DNA of 20,404 nucleotides, taken from contig JAYMSP010003272.1 of the NCBI GenBank assembly GCA_036897095.1, positions 1 through 20,404 on the forward strand, in the 5' to 3' direction. The stretch is from Plantago elongata (lineage: Eukaryota > Streptophyta > Magnoliopsida > Lamiales > Plantaginaceae). Shown here one piece after another: positions 1 through 9,770 of the stretch; position 1 is the stretch's first letter, and every line of letters begins with the position of its first letter. Position numbers and translations under genes: made by a program. The notes under the pieces were generated by a model. The model saw nothing but the letters and a program-made list of their open reading frames with translations, made no database searches and had not been told where the DNA came from.

Positions 1-554
1 GTTGCCCCCCCCCCCCCCCACTTTCCCAGGTGAAAGGCACACCTATGAAGCCAACATTAATGAGTTCACTATCCATAACACAGTTAGCAAAATCTGCTAT
101 GGCATTAAAGTTAGGGCTAGCTCCACCCTTCTTCTCTTCCCCACTTATGACCACATTAAAGTCCCCTCCAATACACCAAGGGAGTGAATTAGCTGCAAGT
201 CTCGAATATCTTCCCATAATTCATATCTCTCCCTTCTGCTACACTTTGCATAAATGATTGTATATAGCATAGGGGTGGTGAACTGAGTAGACAAGATTTT
301 ACAGTGTAGATGTTGTGGCCTTTCTTCAAGTACTTCCATCTCAAAAGAATCATCCACAAAAAGCCAAATTTTGTTGGTGCAGTTGGCTACAACTTTGTTC
401 ATTCTAAATTTTCTACAAAACATTACTTCCTCCAATTGAACAAAAGGTTCAACAATTGACAAAATGTTAAGTTGTAATTGATTTCTTAGATACCAAATTT
501 GTTGTTGTGTCTCTTTACCCCTACTCCTCTAGCATTCCAGATCAGACTATTCAT
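1..554 (-). pseudogene. LINE ORF2, N-terminal endonuclease part (broken, runs off window)
   Basis: The protein begins MNSLIWNARGVG at 554, the usual opening of plant LINE ORF2. It belongs to the exonuclease-endonuclease-phosphatase fold that nicks target DNA before reverse transcription. Visible pieces are ILSIVEPFVQLEE, then NKIWLFVDDSFEMEV and YAKCSRRERYELWEDI, then WCIGGDFNVVISGEEKKGG with the catalytic-type GGDFN motif, then FIGVPFTWES at the window edge. An in-frame TAA near 485 with a frameshift, and another frameshift near 180-190 just before GGDFN, break it. A run of about 15 C at 5-19 lies where the family would continue after FTW. Reverse transcriptase and RNase H must lie beyond base 1. 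Confidence 0.85.
5..19. repeat. Homopolymer run of 15 C
   Basis: Bases 5-19 are all C, inside the LINE endonuclease coding region. Such a long C run does not fit the family here and may be a sequencing or assembly artefact, or a contig edge. Confidence 0.9.
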
Positions 555-2223
555 TGAAAGTTATTCTTCCCCCTTCTACCACCCTTCTTCTTCTTTTTAC
601 CCTTACCAGATGATGATGGAGCTGAAACTGCTAGGTAGTTACTTCTTGTAAATCTCTGCCCTGTCTGCTGAAGAGCCTTGGTGTTGATTCTCATCCTTAC
701 TTCTTATCCACTTGATAGTGATTCAGGATCACTATAATAATCTGAATCGTTAGGTTTCTCCACCCCTGTTGAGTCATTGTCTTCCTCAGATAGAATGGGT
801 AGTTGGATGAGATTGTTAGTGGACCTTCTACTCTTTGCTATTACCACCACTAGCTCAAATTCGGTAGGTGCAGGGGAATCAATCTGAACATTATGATCAT
901 TTACCTTCTCCATGGTAGCCTGAGGTGATCCTTTCTGTCTTGAAGTCACTATTTCTGCCATTCTTTTCGTATCTTCTCTTACCATGTCTTCTGCAGACAT
1001 TATCTCTTTTTCATGTGTTTGTTCCTCCTTATTCTGGGCATTAACAATTAAAATTTCTTCATCCACCTGATGTTGAGCAAAGGGATTGACAGAGGTTTCA
1101 ATGTCTGCCTCAAGAGGTACCCTTCTTCCAGTTCTTGTAGAGAGGAATTCAGATTCAGAGCCTGAGACATAAACTTGATGAACATCTCTATCACACTCAT
1201 TACCTCTACCATCTATGCCCCCTCTTCCCCCCATGGAGCCATAATACACCTGCATGCCTCCACCACCTCTACCTCTAGGGTTGTGACCCCTGGTGAGCTA
1301 CCTTCCTGCCAATTTTCTGAGCACCCACTTGCACACATTGTTCTGTACTTCTTCTGGCTTGCCTGGGAGGAACAACATAGCTACCTTGTTGATGGTTATT
1401 CCTTGTATCCACATTATCCATAGGAGCTTTCCCCTTGGTTGGGCAAAATGAAGCAAGATGACCAAGTTTATGACATAGACTGCAGTAATATGGAACATTG
1501 CTATACTTGAGCTTAATAGTCACTCCTTTATCCAAGACAGATACCCATATATGGCTTGGGAGGTGTTTAGAGACATCCATTTCCACACAAATGTTGGCTT
1601 GATGAAGCTTACTCCTGTTTGTTGTATAATCTAACACTTTAATCGGTTCCCCTAACAATTTCCCAATCTCATACAAGACTTCCTTATGGAACAAGAAGAT
1701 AGGTAAGTTCTCTAAAACTACCCAAATAGGTACAATTGGGGAATCTTCCTAAAGAGATAGACTAGATGTCCATTTCGAGATTCTCATAGGAGCACCAGAC
1801 ACTACAGGGTTCTCAAGTAATCAAAGGAAATTGAAATCTTCCTCCAATGTCAATTTTATCACTACATGTCGCTTATCCATGAAACTAATTAAAAATCTAC
1901 CTTTCAAAGCTAGCTTTTTCAACATCAAAGTAACATCTCCAATCTTTGGAATCCCATACGAAAATGTACCAACAAGAGTTAAAGTGTAAACTTCAGAGAG
2001 CTTTTCTACTTCAGCCGATGAGAAAGAGATAGTAGGCATACCATTATACGTCGACGAGCATTTCGGCTGAACAATGGCCCTGTTGCTCGACATATCTCCA
2101 AGCGCGTGCTTGTGGCCTGGAATCCAGAGCAGGTACCGTCGGAACATTGATTTCTTCAGATTGATTCGTCATAGGCAATTTTGAATTTTGCCCTAAATCC
2201 GCCGCCGCAGCGGGAGGCGCCAT
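551..2223 (-). pseudogene. LINE ORF1, DUF4283 and CCHC zinc-knuckle protein (broken)
   Basis: This is the gag-like nucleic-acid-binding protein of plant L1 elements. I place the start at the ATG at 2223, which opens an Ala/Pro-rich leader (MAPPAAAADLG). The DUF4283 domain lies at about 2050-1750, with the pieces LVGTFSYGIPKIGDV and KRHVVIKLTLEEDF followed by PMRISKW and SPIVPIWV. A CX2CX4HX4C zinc knuckle (YCSLCHKLGHLASFC) lies near 1480. A Gly/Arg-rich stretch and an acidic tail follow, then a Lys-rich end ending at the TGA at 551-553. Damage: a frameshift near 2100, in-frame TGA at 1821-1823, TAG near 1770, a frameshift near 1275-1300, and in-frame TAA at 704-706. The full reading length of about 557 codons suits plant LINE ORF1. 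The family assignment is secure; RNA binding is known for the family, not shown here. Confidence 0.85.
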
Positions 2224-2400
2224 AGAGGCGACCAGTAGACCAGTTCTTCACGCCGGAACTGAAAAATGCAAAAGAAATGGTCGGAAACAAGAGGTTTCCG
2301 TTGAAAGTAGCCGAAGAGACAACGAGTTATTGTAGAATGAGCGGGAAGAAGAAATCGCCTTTTTTGAGAGATTTTTTTTTGAGAGCGTTACAAAGGTTCC

Positions 2401-3744
2401 TCAATGGTTCAATTTCCTCGATTTTTTCCAACCTCCATAGCCAAGCCTCTTTAAGCTTCAAATCTCCACTTATCTTCCATTTATCACATGCAACTACATA
2501 TTCATCATCCTCTCAACATGAGAAAGCTAATGGTACATCTCAATTCATGATCAAGCAACAACAAAGAAGTTAAAAGGTAATGAAATCATACCAATTCATT
2601 TTTCTTAATCTTCTATTTCATCCTCTTCACTGTCTTGATTCGCACACATCTTAATTCATTCACAACAATCTAGGAACTCAATTTATCAAGCAAAATTCGA
2701 AGTGGAGAAGAAATTGATACAAAACTCTAAGAAGAAGAATGTTGAGGTGGGTTAAAATGTTCTTCTAAAACTAATTAATTTAATCTTGATACATGCACAT
2801 ATTTTGATGAAATGTTAATGATTATTCTCTTAAAAACAAATTTAATTGAGTAATATGCCAACACAATTAGTTGGGCAGTCGTCAAATGAATTTCATGTTG
2901 ATTTTGAAATAGAATGAGCTCAAATCTTGAAATTTTCCAATTCTAGTAAGCATTCTGACCTGTTTTTGTAAAATATAAAATAAATAGTTCCATTTTTGTT
3001 GATGTTTATAATTTTACTACTCATCAAAAACATTATAATGAATCGATGAGAATTTGAACGAGGCTAAACTAAAGCTTAGTAAATTAACTAGAATTCTTGA
3101 AAGATCGAATATTCACAGTGTTGCAGAACAGAGTACTATTAGTAAAACACTATTTTATCTTCTATAAAATGATCAAATTATCCTTAGACTCTTTTAAAAG
3201 GTAGATACATGTGATTGAGACATTTAACAGCAAGAATCATGATTTTTGAATTAGTATAGAATAATTTATGAATATAGTTCCATCATTGCTCACTGCATGA
3301 GCAGTTTATGTAGAAAATTCAAAAGTGACAATATATAAATTGGTTTTTGACTAAAAAGTATGTTTAGAATAGGAAACACAACAAGATATAATATAAAAAT
3401 TATATAATCCATAATTAAGAAGGTTTGCCAACTAATTTGTATCTTACAATAAAGGAAAAGCAAACTATCAAAATCTGGATTATATAATTCGGACTTAAAT
3501 TCAAAGTTCATTATGTGGGTAATGTCATGGACTTATTTAAACATTTATATATGACCAAATATATGCAATAAAACGTTTTTGAATGAATTTGACCTAGGGG
3601 TTCACCTTCCTTAAATGAAAAGTGAAATTGTACGAGGAAATGATTTCGATTGTCGCACCTCTAACAAACATTTTCAATAATTATATATGTCGTTAAAACG
3701 TCTAAAACATCATGACATAAAATAATTTAATAAAACAAAAATTA
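2401..3744. other. AT-rich stretch without a recognised gene
   Basis: The longest open frame nearby (2277-2573, plus, 98 codons) is low in complexity, overlaps the presumed LINE 5' UTR and resembles nothing I know. I saw no RNA gene, TIR or tandem repeat here. Confidence 0.6.
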
Positions 3745-3764
3745 AATAATAATAATAATAATAA
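3745..3764. repeat. (AAT)n microsatellite
   Basis: Six AAT units directly precede the 35-bp minisatellite. Confidence 0.9.
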
Positions 3765-3766
3765 AT

Positions 3767-4006
3767 GAGGGTTACAACCTCGGTAAAAAAGAGATTCAGA
3801 CGAGAGTGACAACCTCGCGTAAAAAGAGATTCAGACGAATGTGACAACCTTGAGTAAAAAGAGATTCTGACGAGGGTGACAACCTCACGTAAAAAGAGAT
3901 TCAGACGAGAGTGGCAACCTCCCGTAAAAAGAGATTCAGACGAGGGTGACAACCTCGCGTAAAAAGTGATTTGGATGAGGGTGGCAACCTCGCGTAAAAA
4001 GAGTCC
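3767..4006. repeat. 35-bp minisatellite, six full copies and one partial
   Basis: Units start at 3767, 3802, 3837, 3872, 3907, 3942 and 3977, all spaced exactly 35 bp. Each reads roughly GAGGGTGACAACCTCGCG, then TAAAAAGAGATTCAGAC. The last unit breaks off after about 30 bp. Copies differ by a few substitutions and no indels. Because 35 is not a multiple of three, the minus strand shows the same short peptides in shifted frames. Those are by-products of the repeat, not a gene. Confidence 0.95.
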
Positions 4007-4020
4007 ATAAATTGATTCAT

Positions 4021-4115
4021 GGCAGTCGCTAAGTGCCATGTAGAGTGAAGTGTTGCATCGTGTATTTGCGGTGGGAGCCACCACTCAAGTCCGTGTGGGC
4101 CACCTCTAGAGGACT
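4021..4115. repeat. 95-bp direct repeat, copy 1
   Basis: This copy pairs with 4155-4249 at a constant offset of 134 bp and without indels. Twelve positions differ. Ten of these are transitions, and about half fall at CpG or former CpG sites. The repeat begins right after the 35-bp minisatellite. Confidence 0.9.
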
Positions 4116-4154
4116 TGCCTATAATATTTTTTAATGATCCTTTATTTGAATTAG

Positions 4155-4249
4155 GGCAATCGCTAAGTGCCATGCGGAGCGAAGTGCTACATCGCGTATT
4201 TGTGGTGGGAGCCACCACTCGAGTCCTTAGGGGCCACCTCTAGAGGACT
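4155..4249. repeat. 95-bp direct repeat, copy 2
   Basis: Second copy of the unit at 4021-4115. It keeps more CpG dinucleotides (for example GCGGAGCGAAG where copy 1 has GTAGAGTGAAG), so copy 1 has lost more of them. Confidence 0.9.
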
Positions 4250-4271
4250 GACCCTTAACGCGTACAATAAC

Positions 4272-4821
4272 TGAATATGTATTGTTGGAATAAAACTCCT
4301 AGCCGGGATGTTAAATCAAAGAAATAACAAATATTTCTATCAAAGATTCGATAACGATATATAAGGTTGTTAACGCGAAATATGCAATAAGGTTTTGGTC
4401 GATCTAACAAATTTCACCTAGTTGATCTTCTGAAAACACGCTTCAATACATATCTTCCACTTATGAACAAACAAATAGGACTTTTTCATAAATAAAAACC
4501 CCACCCTATTACCCACTGAGCTCGTTTAGCTCACCCCATTTTTCCTAAAATATTTCAGACGAACCAACATCTGGTGGAATTGATCATGTACCATCGAGTG
4601 AGGATCAATGAATACAAGAAGAAGCTTCTGCTGACGAATTGTAATTTTTCAATAAGCGTATTTTTTTAAGTACTTTCGATAAGCGTATTTTTTTAGATAA
4701 CGAGATGTGATGTGCAGTAACTTTTCCAAAAATTGTAATTTGAATTAAATCTAATGTATATTATTAGTTGCATCGTTACTTATATGCATCGTATCACCTC
4801 CCAAATTTCTGGAGTGTTACA
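4272..4821 (+). mobile_element. Candidate solo LTR (about 550 bp)
   Basis: The segment starts with TG (TGAATATG) and ends with TGTTACA. The 5-bp sequence ATAAC flanks it exactly on both sides (4267-4271 and 4822-4826), as expected for a target-site duplication. It also holds a TGAGCT...AGCTCA motif near 4517-4535, of a kind I associate with plant Ty3/gypsy LTRs, and a TATATAAG near 4369. It directly abuts the copia integrase remnant. Against it: the sequence left of 4267 does not clearly continue the copia frame, and a 5-bp match can occur by chance. The strand is inferred from the TGTTACA end. Confidence 0.42.
4652..4696. repeat. Short direct repeat, 27-bp period
   Basis: The 17-base string ATAAGCGTATTTTTTTA occurs at 4652 and again at 4679, inside the candidate LTR. 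Confidence 0.85.
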
Positions 4822-6422
4822 ATAACCTAAGAAAACACAAGGGGTGGAATGAGCTTGAAGCTTGTTGATAGTGGGGGAAGAAAAAAGAGGGTAGCATAAG
4901 CAACCGAAAACCCGAAGATGAGAGTAAGTGGGGGTTTTGCGAAAAAGAATTTGAGTGGGGGGAAGAAAAGGCCAAAAGTTTGGTGGGAAGAATGTTTAGA
5001 AGATAAGTAGCCATATCAAGGGCATGATGCCAAAACGATGGTGGTATGCATGCATGTTATTAATTGTCTTGATTTTGTGTTCGGCTTTCCCGTTTTGAGG
5101 TGAGGTGTAAGGACAGGAAAACTGGAAAAGATGGCCATTATCTTTGCAAAAAGTTCAAAAATTGCCTATTATCAAATTCACGACCATTATCACATTGAAT
5201 CATTTTAATATTTCTTTCAAATTGAGTACAAATGAGGTTTTGAGAGGATAAAAAACGAAGTAGACTTGTGAGTTATATGCAATAGGAGAAATCCATAAGA
5301 AATTATTATAATAATGCCCGAATTTTTGTTCAAAGTAGAATAAGACGTGAGAGTACCTGGATTTGGGGTCATGTGAGAAGTAGCACCAGTATCCATATAC
5401 CACTGATCATCCGGTTGTTGAAGCGAGAGTGCTTGCATTGCACCATCGATGTTGGTAGGAGCATAACCATAAGAGGCTTGCATTGGATAAGCTTGGGTCG
5501 GGCGAGGGCTGAGAATCCCTGCTCCAGGTCACGGGTTCTATCTGGCCGGAGGCTGCCAAGGCGTGGTGGGGTAGGAGCAAGGGAGTACGGCCCAAGGAGG
5601 GCAGCCCCATGGCGATCAAGCAGGAAACTGCCAAGAAGCAGTAGGTTGTTGATGTTGTTGGTTGCTAATTTGTCCTTTTTCACGGTTGGAGTTGTTGGAA
5701 TTGTTGTTATTCCCTTTGCCATTGTTCTTCTTTTTGTTTCGATTGTTGTTGGGATTATGGTTATTGAGGAGTTCTCATGACGAGGGTAGAGAGTCATTCA
5801 TGAGAAAAACCGTAGAGGATCCTATTTCACGAGCTTGTTCTTTAGTAGTGGTATCGTGGAGCTTCAATCGAGAATAAAGTTCAAAAAAAGAGGGTAAGAT
5901 CATCTTCTATTGAATGGGGGTGACAAAGTGGGAATAGGTCTCAGGTATACCGGCTAAGGTGCGAAGCACAAGGCGCTGGTCGGAGACAAAAGATCCAACT
6001 ATAGAGGAGAATTCCACCATCTTCTTGTTGGTGAAGTTGGGTTCAAGGAAAGCAGCTCGGTAATTCAGATTCTCCTAGAAAATACCATGAATGTGATTCT
6101 AGGCTTGGTGAGCAATGTCGTCGACCACAAGAATTGACGAGAAAATGTCAATATAGACGGTGGCATAAATCCATTGAAGGACGACGACATCGAGATGCTT
6201 CCATTAAGCAGGATCGGCTTTCTTGGACTTGAGATAGGTCTCAAGTTCAGTTTCGTCCGTAGGTGGGACGATATGTTTAAGAAGGGAGTGAACCATGGCT
6301 TGAATTTTGAAGAGAGTTGACCATTCGTGATAACATCCGGATTCCATGTCGAGGGTGCTAGGAATCAAGGCCTTGACATTTGTAGCGGAGAGAGCGGAAT
6401 GGAAGGTGGTTTTGTCCGACAA
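4822..6422 (-). pseudogene. Ty1/copia polyprotein remnant (gag, protease, integrase)
   Basis: Reading right to left, gag starts near MSDKTTFHSALSATNVKALI at 6422 and runs to about 5850 ([51 protein letters not shown]), the UBN2-type capsid of plant copia elements. An Asn/Lys-rich then Pro-rich linker follows. The protease core at about 5360-5410 reads WYMDTGATSHMT, with the catalytic DTGA. Integrase follows at about 5205-4822 with IQCDNGREF (an acidic catalytic Asp), PQNGKAEHK (the catalytic Glu), MATYLLNILPTKL and STPCVFLGY. The end of the protease and the zinc-binding pre-integrase part are missing or unrecognisable, as are reverse transcriptase and RNase H. Gag stays in one frame for about 180 codons apart from nonsense codons: TAA at 6204-6206, then TAG in place of Trp and of Gln. 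Gag also looks internally shortened. The copy is dead. Confidence 0.85.
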
Positions 6423-6693
6423 GTTGAGAGATCAAACGGGGAAGAGAGTTTATGGTAGCAGCGGAGAGAAAGTTCGCGTGGAAGAGGGCGCCGGCTATTT
6501 TGAGACAGCAAGACGGTCGCAAGGAGAAGTCGAGACTGCGTAAGGTAGTAATCGACGGACAAGGAAGATTAATGTTAAAACCAGCGTGAGGCAGCTACGA
6601 TCAGGCAGAGAACGGCGATCGAAGGTGAGGAAAGTGGCGATCGTCGAACTTTTGGTGACGTGAGGTCGGAAGGAGGAAGTTTGTACGAAACCT

Positions 6694-6706
6694 AACTTGA
6701 TACAAT
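6694..6706 (-). promoter_or_regulatory. Candidate copia primer-binding site
   Basis: On the minus strand TTGTATCAAG followed by TTAGGTTTCG resembles the initiator-tRNA-Met primer site TGGTATCAGAGC plus the common downstream bases. It lies between the putative LTR and the gag leader, where such a site belongs. Two or three bases differ. Confidence 0.45.
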
Positions 6707-6869
6707 ATAAGAAGATAGAATAATAATGCGTGATTATATTCATTATGAGATGGGTATTTATACAAATACAATAAGGAAGAATCCTTGTTATACTATATAT
6801 CTATCCTTGCTATACTAGAACTATACTAAATATATATAAATCCATTAAAAATTGTAGTTGACTAAACAG
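6707..6869 (-). mobile_element. Candidate 5' LTR of the copia remnant
   Basis: The minus strand carries TGTATAAATACCC (TATA core at 6755-6762) upstream of the primer site, as expected for U3-R of a short copia LTR. The outer border is uncertain. A TGTTTAG at about 6869 (minus) is one possible start, giving about 160 bp. I saw no second LTR, in line with loss of the 3' half of the element. Confidence 0.45.
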
Positions 6870-7337
6870 TAATAAAAAAAGTGATTTTTTTTTTTACAAA
6901 TTTCATTTGAATTTTTTTCCAGAAATTAAAAATAATTTTACATAATTTAATTTCATTTTCAATAAATTTTAAAACATTATTTATATAATTTGTAAGTCAG
7001 AATTAATGTGTTCATATTATAATAACACGACAAATATGGAAACAATTTAGTGTGCGCATTTATAGTCAAGGTTAATTTATATGGTAATAAATTAATAGTA
7101 TTTATGTTAATTAATGGTGATAAAAAGACATACAGGAAATAATGAATATAGGAAGTTATAATTCCATATTTATTCTGATTGATTTGAAATTGTTTCTATG
7201 TTTCGTAAATTGATTATGTTACTATTTTGAATGTAGGTCGTAATTAATGTTAATGTTGACTAGAATTATACACCAATTATGAACATAATATTAGTCTAAA
7301 ATAAAACCAAAATTACAACATATGTGACCCTATGAAC
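6870..7337. other. AT-rich upstream region of gene A, contains a shared block
   Basis: No coding sequence is seen. Bases 7001-7150 are a diverged copy of 8888-9037, described separately. Confidence 0.6.
7001..7150. repeat. Upstream duplicated block, copy 1 (before gene A)
   Basis: This block aligns with 8888-9037 along about 150 bp. It includes a perfect 30-base match (7097-7126 with 8983-9012). The remainder differs by scattered substitutions and small indels. It lies about 400 bp before the start of F-box-like gene A. Confidence 0.85.
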
Positions 7338-7345
7338 ATATAAAA
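7338..7345 (+). promoter_or_regulatory. Candidate TATA box of gene A
   Basis: ATATAAAA lies about 60 bases before the ATG at 7399. The spacing is like that of the TATA box before gene B. Confidence 0.4.
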
Positions 7346-7398
7346 TTCGGTAGCTCCATTTGAATCCGCTTTATTATTTTTTCGGCCGTCAACAACGA

Positions 7399-8449
7399 TG
7401 GAGATGATCAAGTTGCCAAAGATTTTTGTTCGATCGAAGAGAAGGCAAATTAAATCTTCACGAAATATTATGTCGGATTAAGTTGCAAGGTATTAATACC
7501 ATCACGATTTTCGGGTTATCTTCTTCAAATTTATTCAACTAATTAGGTTAATAAACTTATGTCGTCAAGATTATTTCCTTTGCGGTTTTGTCCGTATTTA
7601 ATTTTTTGCATTGCTATATAAGAATTAAGTCAATTGTTAACATTTTGAAATAGGACCAAAGTCGTTATGAAGCTACTTGAGTTGCCAAAAGACGTTCTAG
7701 CTAGCAATCCTAAGAGGCTTGGAGCGAAAGTTCCTGAGCAAGGAGAGCAATATTGGGCGATATACTGTTTGAGGTAGGGTTACAATACGTCAACTTTTGA
7801 TTACATATTATATATTTTGTATGTTACATGTGCTCGACTTAGGTTGACTTTTATATATCCAGCTGCAGTGCTCTAAGTAAGATTGGTATGGATGAATTTG
7901 TTTTGAGGGCACTTCCACTAGATTTTTATTCAGTCATGCCTAAAACAACGCTAACTAAATTGTACTTGGCAAGGCATCCAGAAGTCATTTACAGAAATAC
8001 TTTGTCATAATCAAATAAAGGTGTCAATGTGAATGCAAATATTAATGAACTGCTAACTGCAGGAGTCACTTCAAAACCTTGTTGTGGCGACACAGCTCGG
8101 TCACACTGAATCCGAATATATTTTGTGTGTCTTCAAGTTGTTGAGTAAAAATGAATCAATTAGGGAACAACGTTTTTATGAACTTCATGCAATCAAAAGT
8201 GCTATGCATGGGCGAAATATGTTTTTAAGAAGCATGTGTCACCTTCGCATGAGGCTGAAGGATATGAACATACCTGAGATCGATGACATTAAGTTGGACA
8301 AGATTTGCACTCCTTTGAAAATCTTGGATTTTGATGATCCTTTACACAAAAATTGTATTTATATTTTTGGAGTGTTCATTGGTTGTAAGAGGTGCGATGC
8401 AGATCGGGATTTAGCTAACTTGCATATGAACTACCAAATTTCATAAGAT
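7399..8449 (+). pseudogene. F-box-like gene A (At2g35280-like), probably broken
   Basis: F-box proteins are substrate adaptors of SCF ubiquitin ligases. Here an F-box-like start, LLELPKDVLASNPKRLGA, is at 7670-7770. It is joined through an in-frame GT-AG intron (7774-7868) to SALSKIGMDEFVLRAL and ARHPEVIYRNTL. The last part (about 8063-8446) has ATQLGHTESEYILCVFKLL, which recalls the GHxxAxY helical segment of the At2g35280 family, and ends GCKRCDADRDL with a CX2C pair, then TAA. Breaks: TAA at 8008-8010 and a frame change near 8062, although an unrecognised short intron could remove both. A small upstream exon may begin at ATG 7399 (Lys/Arg-rich, with TAA before a GT at 7488). The family call rests on motif patterns and comparison with B and C. 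Confidence 0.5.
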
Positions 8450-9270
8450 TAGACTCCGCATATCAAATTTGGAGACATTTGTCATTTTGGTGATGACTTC
8501 ATCGTTGTTTTGACTTTTTCAATTTAATTATTTTGTTATGGTTGTTCAAGTTTTATGTTATTCATTTCTAACTTAGTTTCAATTCAGCAAACTAATTTAT
8601 GTTCAAGATTTAATATTGATTTATAAGATAGATTCTCTAAGGTTTTTTTTCTTTCATATATGACAACACCATTGATATGTTCAGTAGTCATACAAACTTC
8701 GTGTACAAAAATGATGCCATTATACGTAAATAAAAAAAATCGAAGTTGTTTAATAATCGACTCTGTAGTATTTTATGGAGATAATCAAATCGAGAAATAC
8801 TAATCCAACTAATATTAAATAAAAATCAACCGTGAATCATATAATTGTTCGAGCTTCCATTCTTGAATATTAATTTAATATTTAATTAATTTAATGCGTT
8901 CACATAATGACAACACAACAAATACGAAAACAATATAGCAAGCAGTTATATTAGGGGTCGATCTATATGGTAAGAAATCAAGAGTATTTATGTTAATTAA
9001 TGGTGATAAAAAATGCATAAAGAAAATCATAAATATGAAATATTTTACTCCGATGACCCCGTTAATTGTATGTTAGCTATACGTGGAAGCTATACAATTA
9101 AAATTTATTGATTAATTAGTATTTATGTTTAATCTGGATCAAAATCTAGGGGAGTACTTACGAATTTCTACCAACTTAAAGCCTCGATTCGAATTACTTT
9201 GGTAGAAATATCCTCTTGGAAAGGTTATCTAATCTCCATTACTAATCCTTTGTGTATCTTAGTTTCGTTT
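8450..9270. other. AT-rich spacer between F-box-like genes A and B
   Basis: No gene is seen. It contains the second copy of the shared upstream block (8888-9037) and leads into a 49-bp tandem repeat. Confidence 0.6.
8888..9037. repeat. Upstream duplicated block, copy 2 (before gene B)
   Basis: This is the diverged copy of 7001-7150. It lies about 880 bp before gene B, whereas copy 1 lies about 400 bp before gene A. The extra length includes the 49-bp tandem repeat at 9271-9398. Confidence 0.85.
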
Positions 9271-9398
9271 ACTAAGTTCGGACAAGATTTATGCGTGTTA
9301 TTTATGTTTAATTCTGTCTACTAAATTCGAAAAAGATTTACGCATGTTATTTATGTTTAATTATGTTTACTAAATTCGGACAAGATTTATGCGTGTTG
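9271..9398. repeat. 49-bp tandem repeat, about 2.6 copies
   Basis: Units begin at 9271, 9320 and 9369 with ACTAARTTCGGACAAGATTT and continue ATGCGTGTTATTTATGTTTA. The third is cut short after GCGTGTT. Units differ by a few substitutions and no indels. Confidence 0.9.
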
Positions 9399-9699
9399 AG
9401 TAAAATATGAAAATAAAATTTGGTAAAAAGAAAGACGATTTATTTACCTAAAATATATTTTAAACGTATTGTATTGTAATATCTGCAAGAGTATTGTAAA
9501 TGTGTTGTAGTGTAAACGCATTCTATATTCGAAAATATATTATGTAAAAATATTCTTGATATGAAAAAGGAATATGTATAATATACTAATATAACTTATT
9601 TCCATACATGCTCAACAATATTGATCATAATAATATATAGAAGATACTACTACAACTTAATTAATTATCTTTTCTAACCATGTTATCATGCATTCTCAT

Positions 9700-9707
9700 T
9701 ATATAAA
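9700..9707 (+). promoter_or_regulatory. Candidate TATA box of gene B
   Basis: TATATAAAC lies about 70 bases before ATG 9771 and just upstream of a C/A-rich stretch suited to a transcription start. Confidence 0.5.
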
Positions 9708-9770
9708 CATCGTCTAACCTAGCTATTCACATACAATTATCTTGCAAATTCGTTTTAGATTTCACAAATC

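Larger units (their letters stand above)
1..2400 (-). mobile_element. 5' part of an L1-type plant LINE
   Basis: A non-LTR retrotransposon reads right to left. ORF1 comes first and ORF2 begins at about 554. ORF2 leaves the window at base 1, inside the endonuclease domain, so the reverse transcriptase, the 3' end and any target duplication lie outside. The upstream edge is not defined. About 100-180 bp before the ORF1 start (2224-2400) is GC-richer than the DNA beyond and probably holds the 5' UTR. Several nonsense codons and frameshifts show that this copy is dead. Confidence 0.85.

Noticed and set aside
2277-2573. Plus-strand open frame of 98 codons
   Set aside because: Serine-rich, no recognisable domain, and overlaps the presumed LINE 5' UTR.
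3767-4006. CRISPR-like array of 35-bp repeats
   Set aside because: Units are directly adjacent with no unique spacers, in plant DNA; it is a minisatellite.
3710-4218. Minus-strand open frames of 105-124 codons with repeating peptides such as SSESLFTRG
   Set aside because: They arise from the 35-bp minisatellite and the 95-bp repeat read in shifting frames; no protein family fits.
5373-5780. Plus-strand open frame of 135 codons
   Set aside because: It lies opposite the copia gag-protease linker, whose minus strand carries the recognisable protease motif; it is a shadow.
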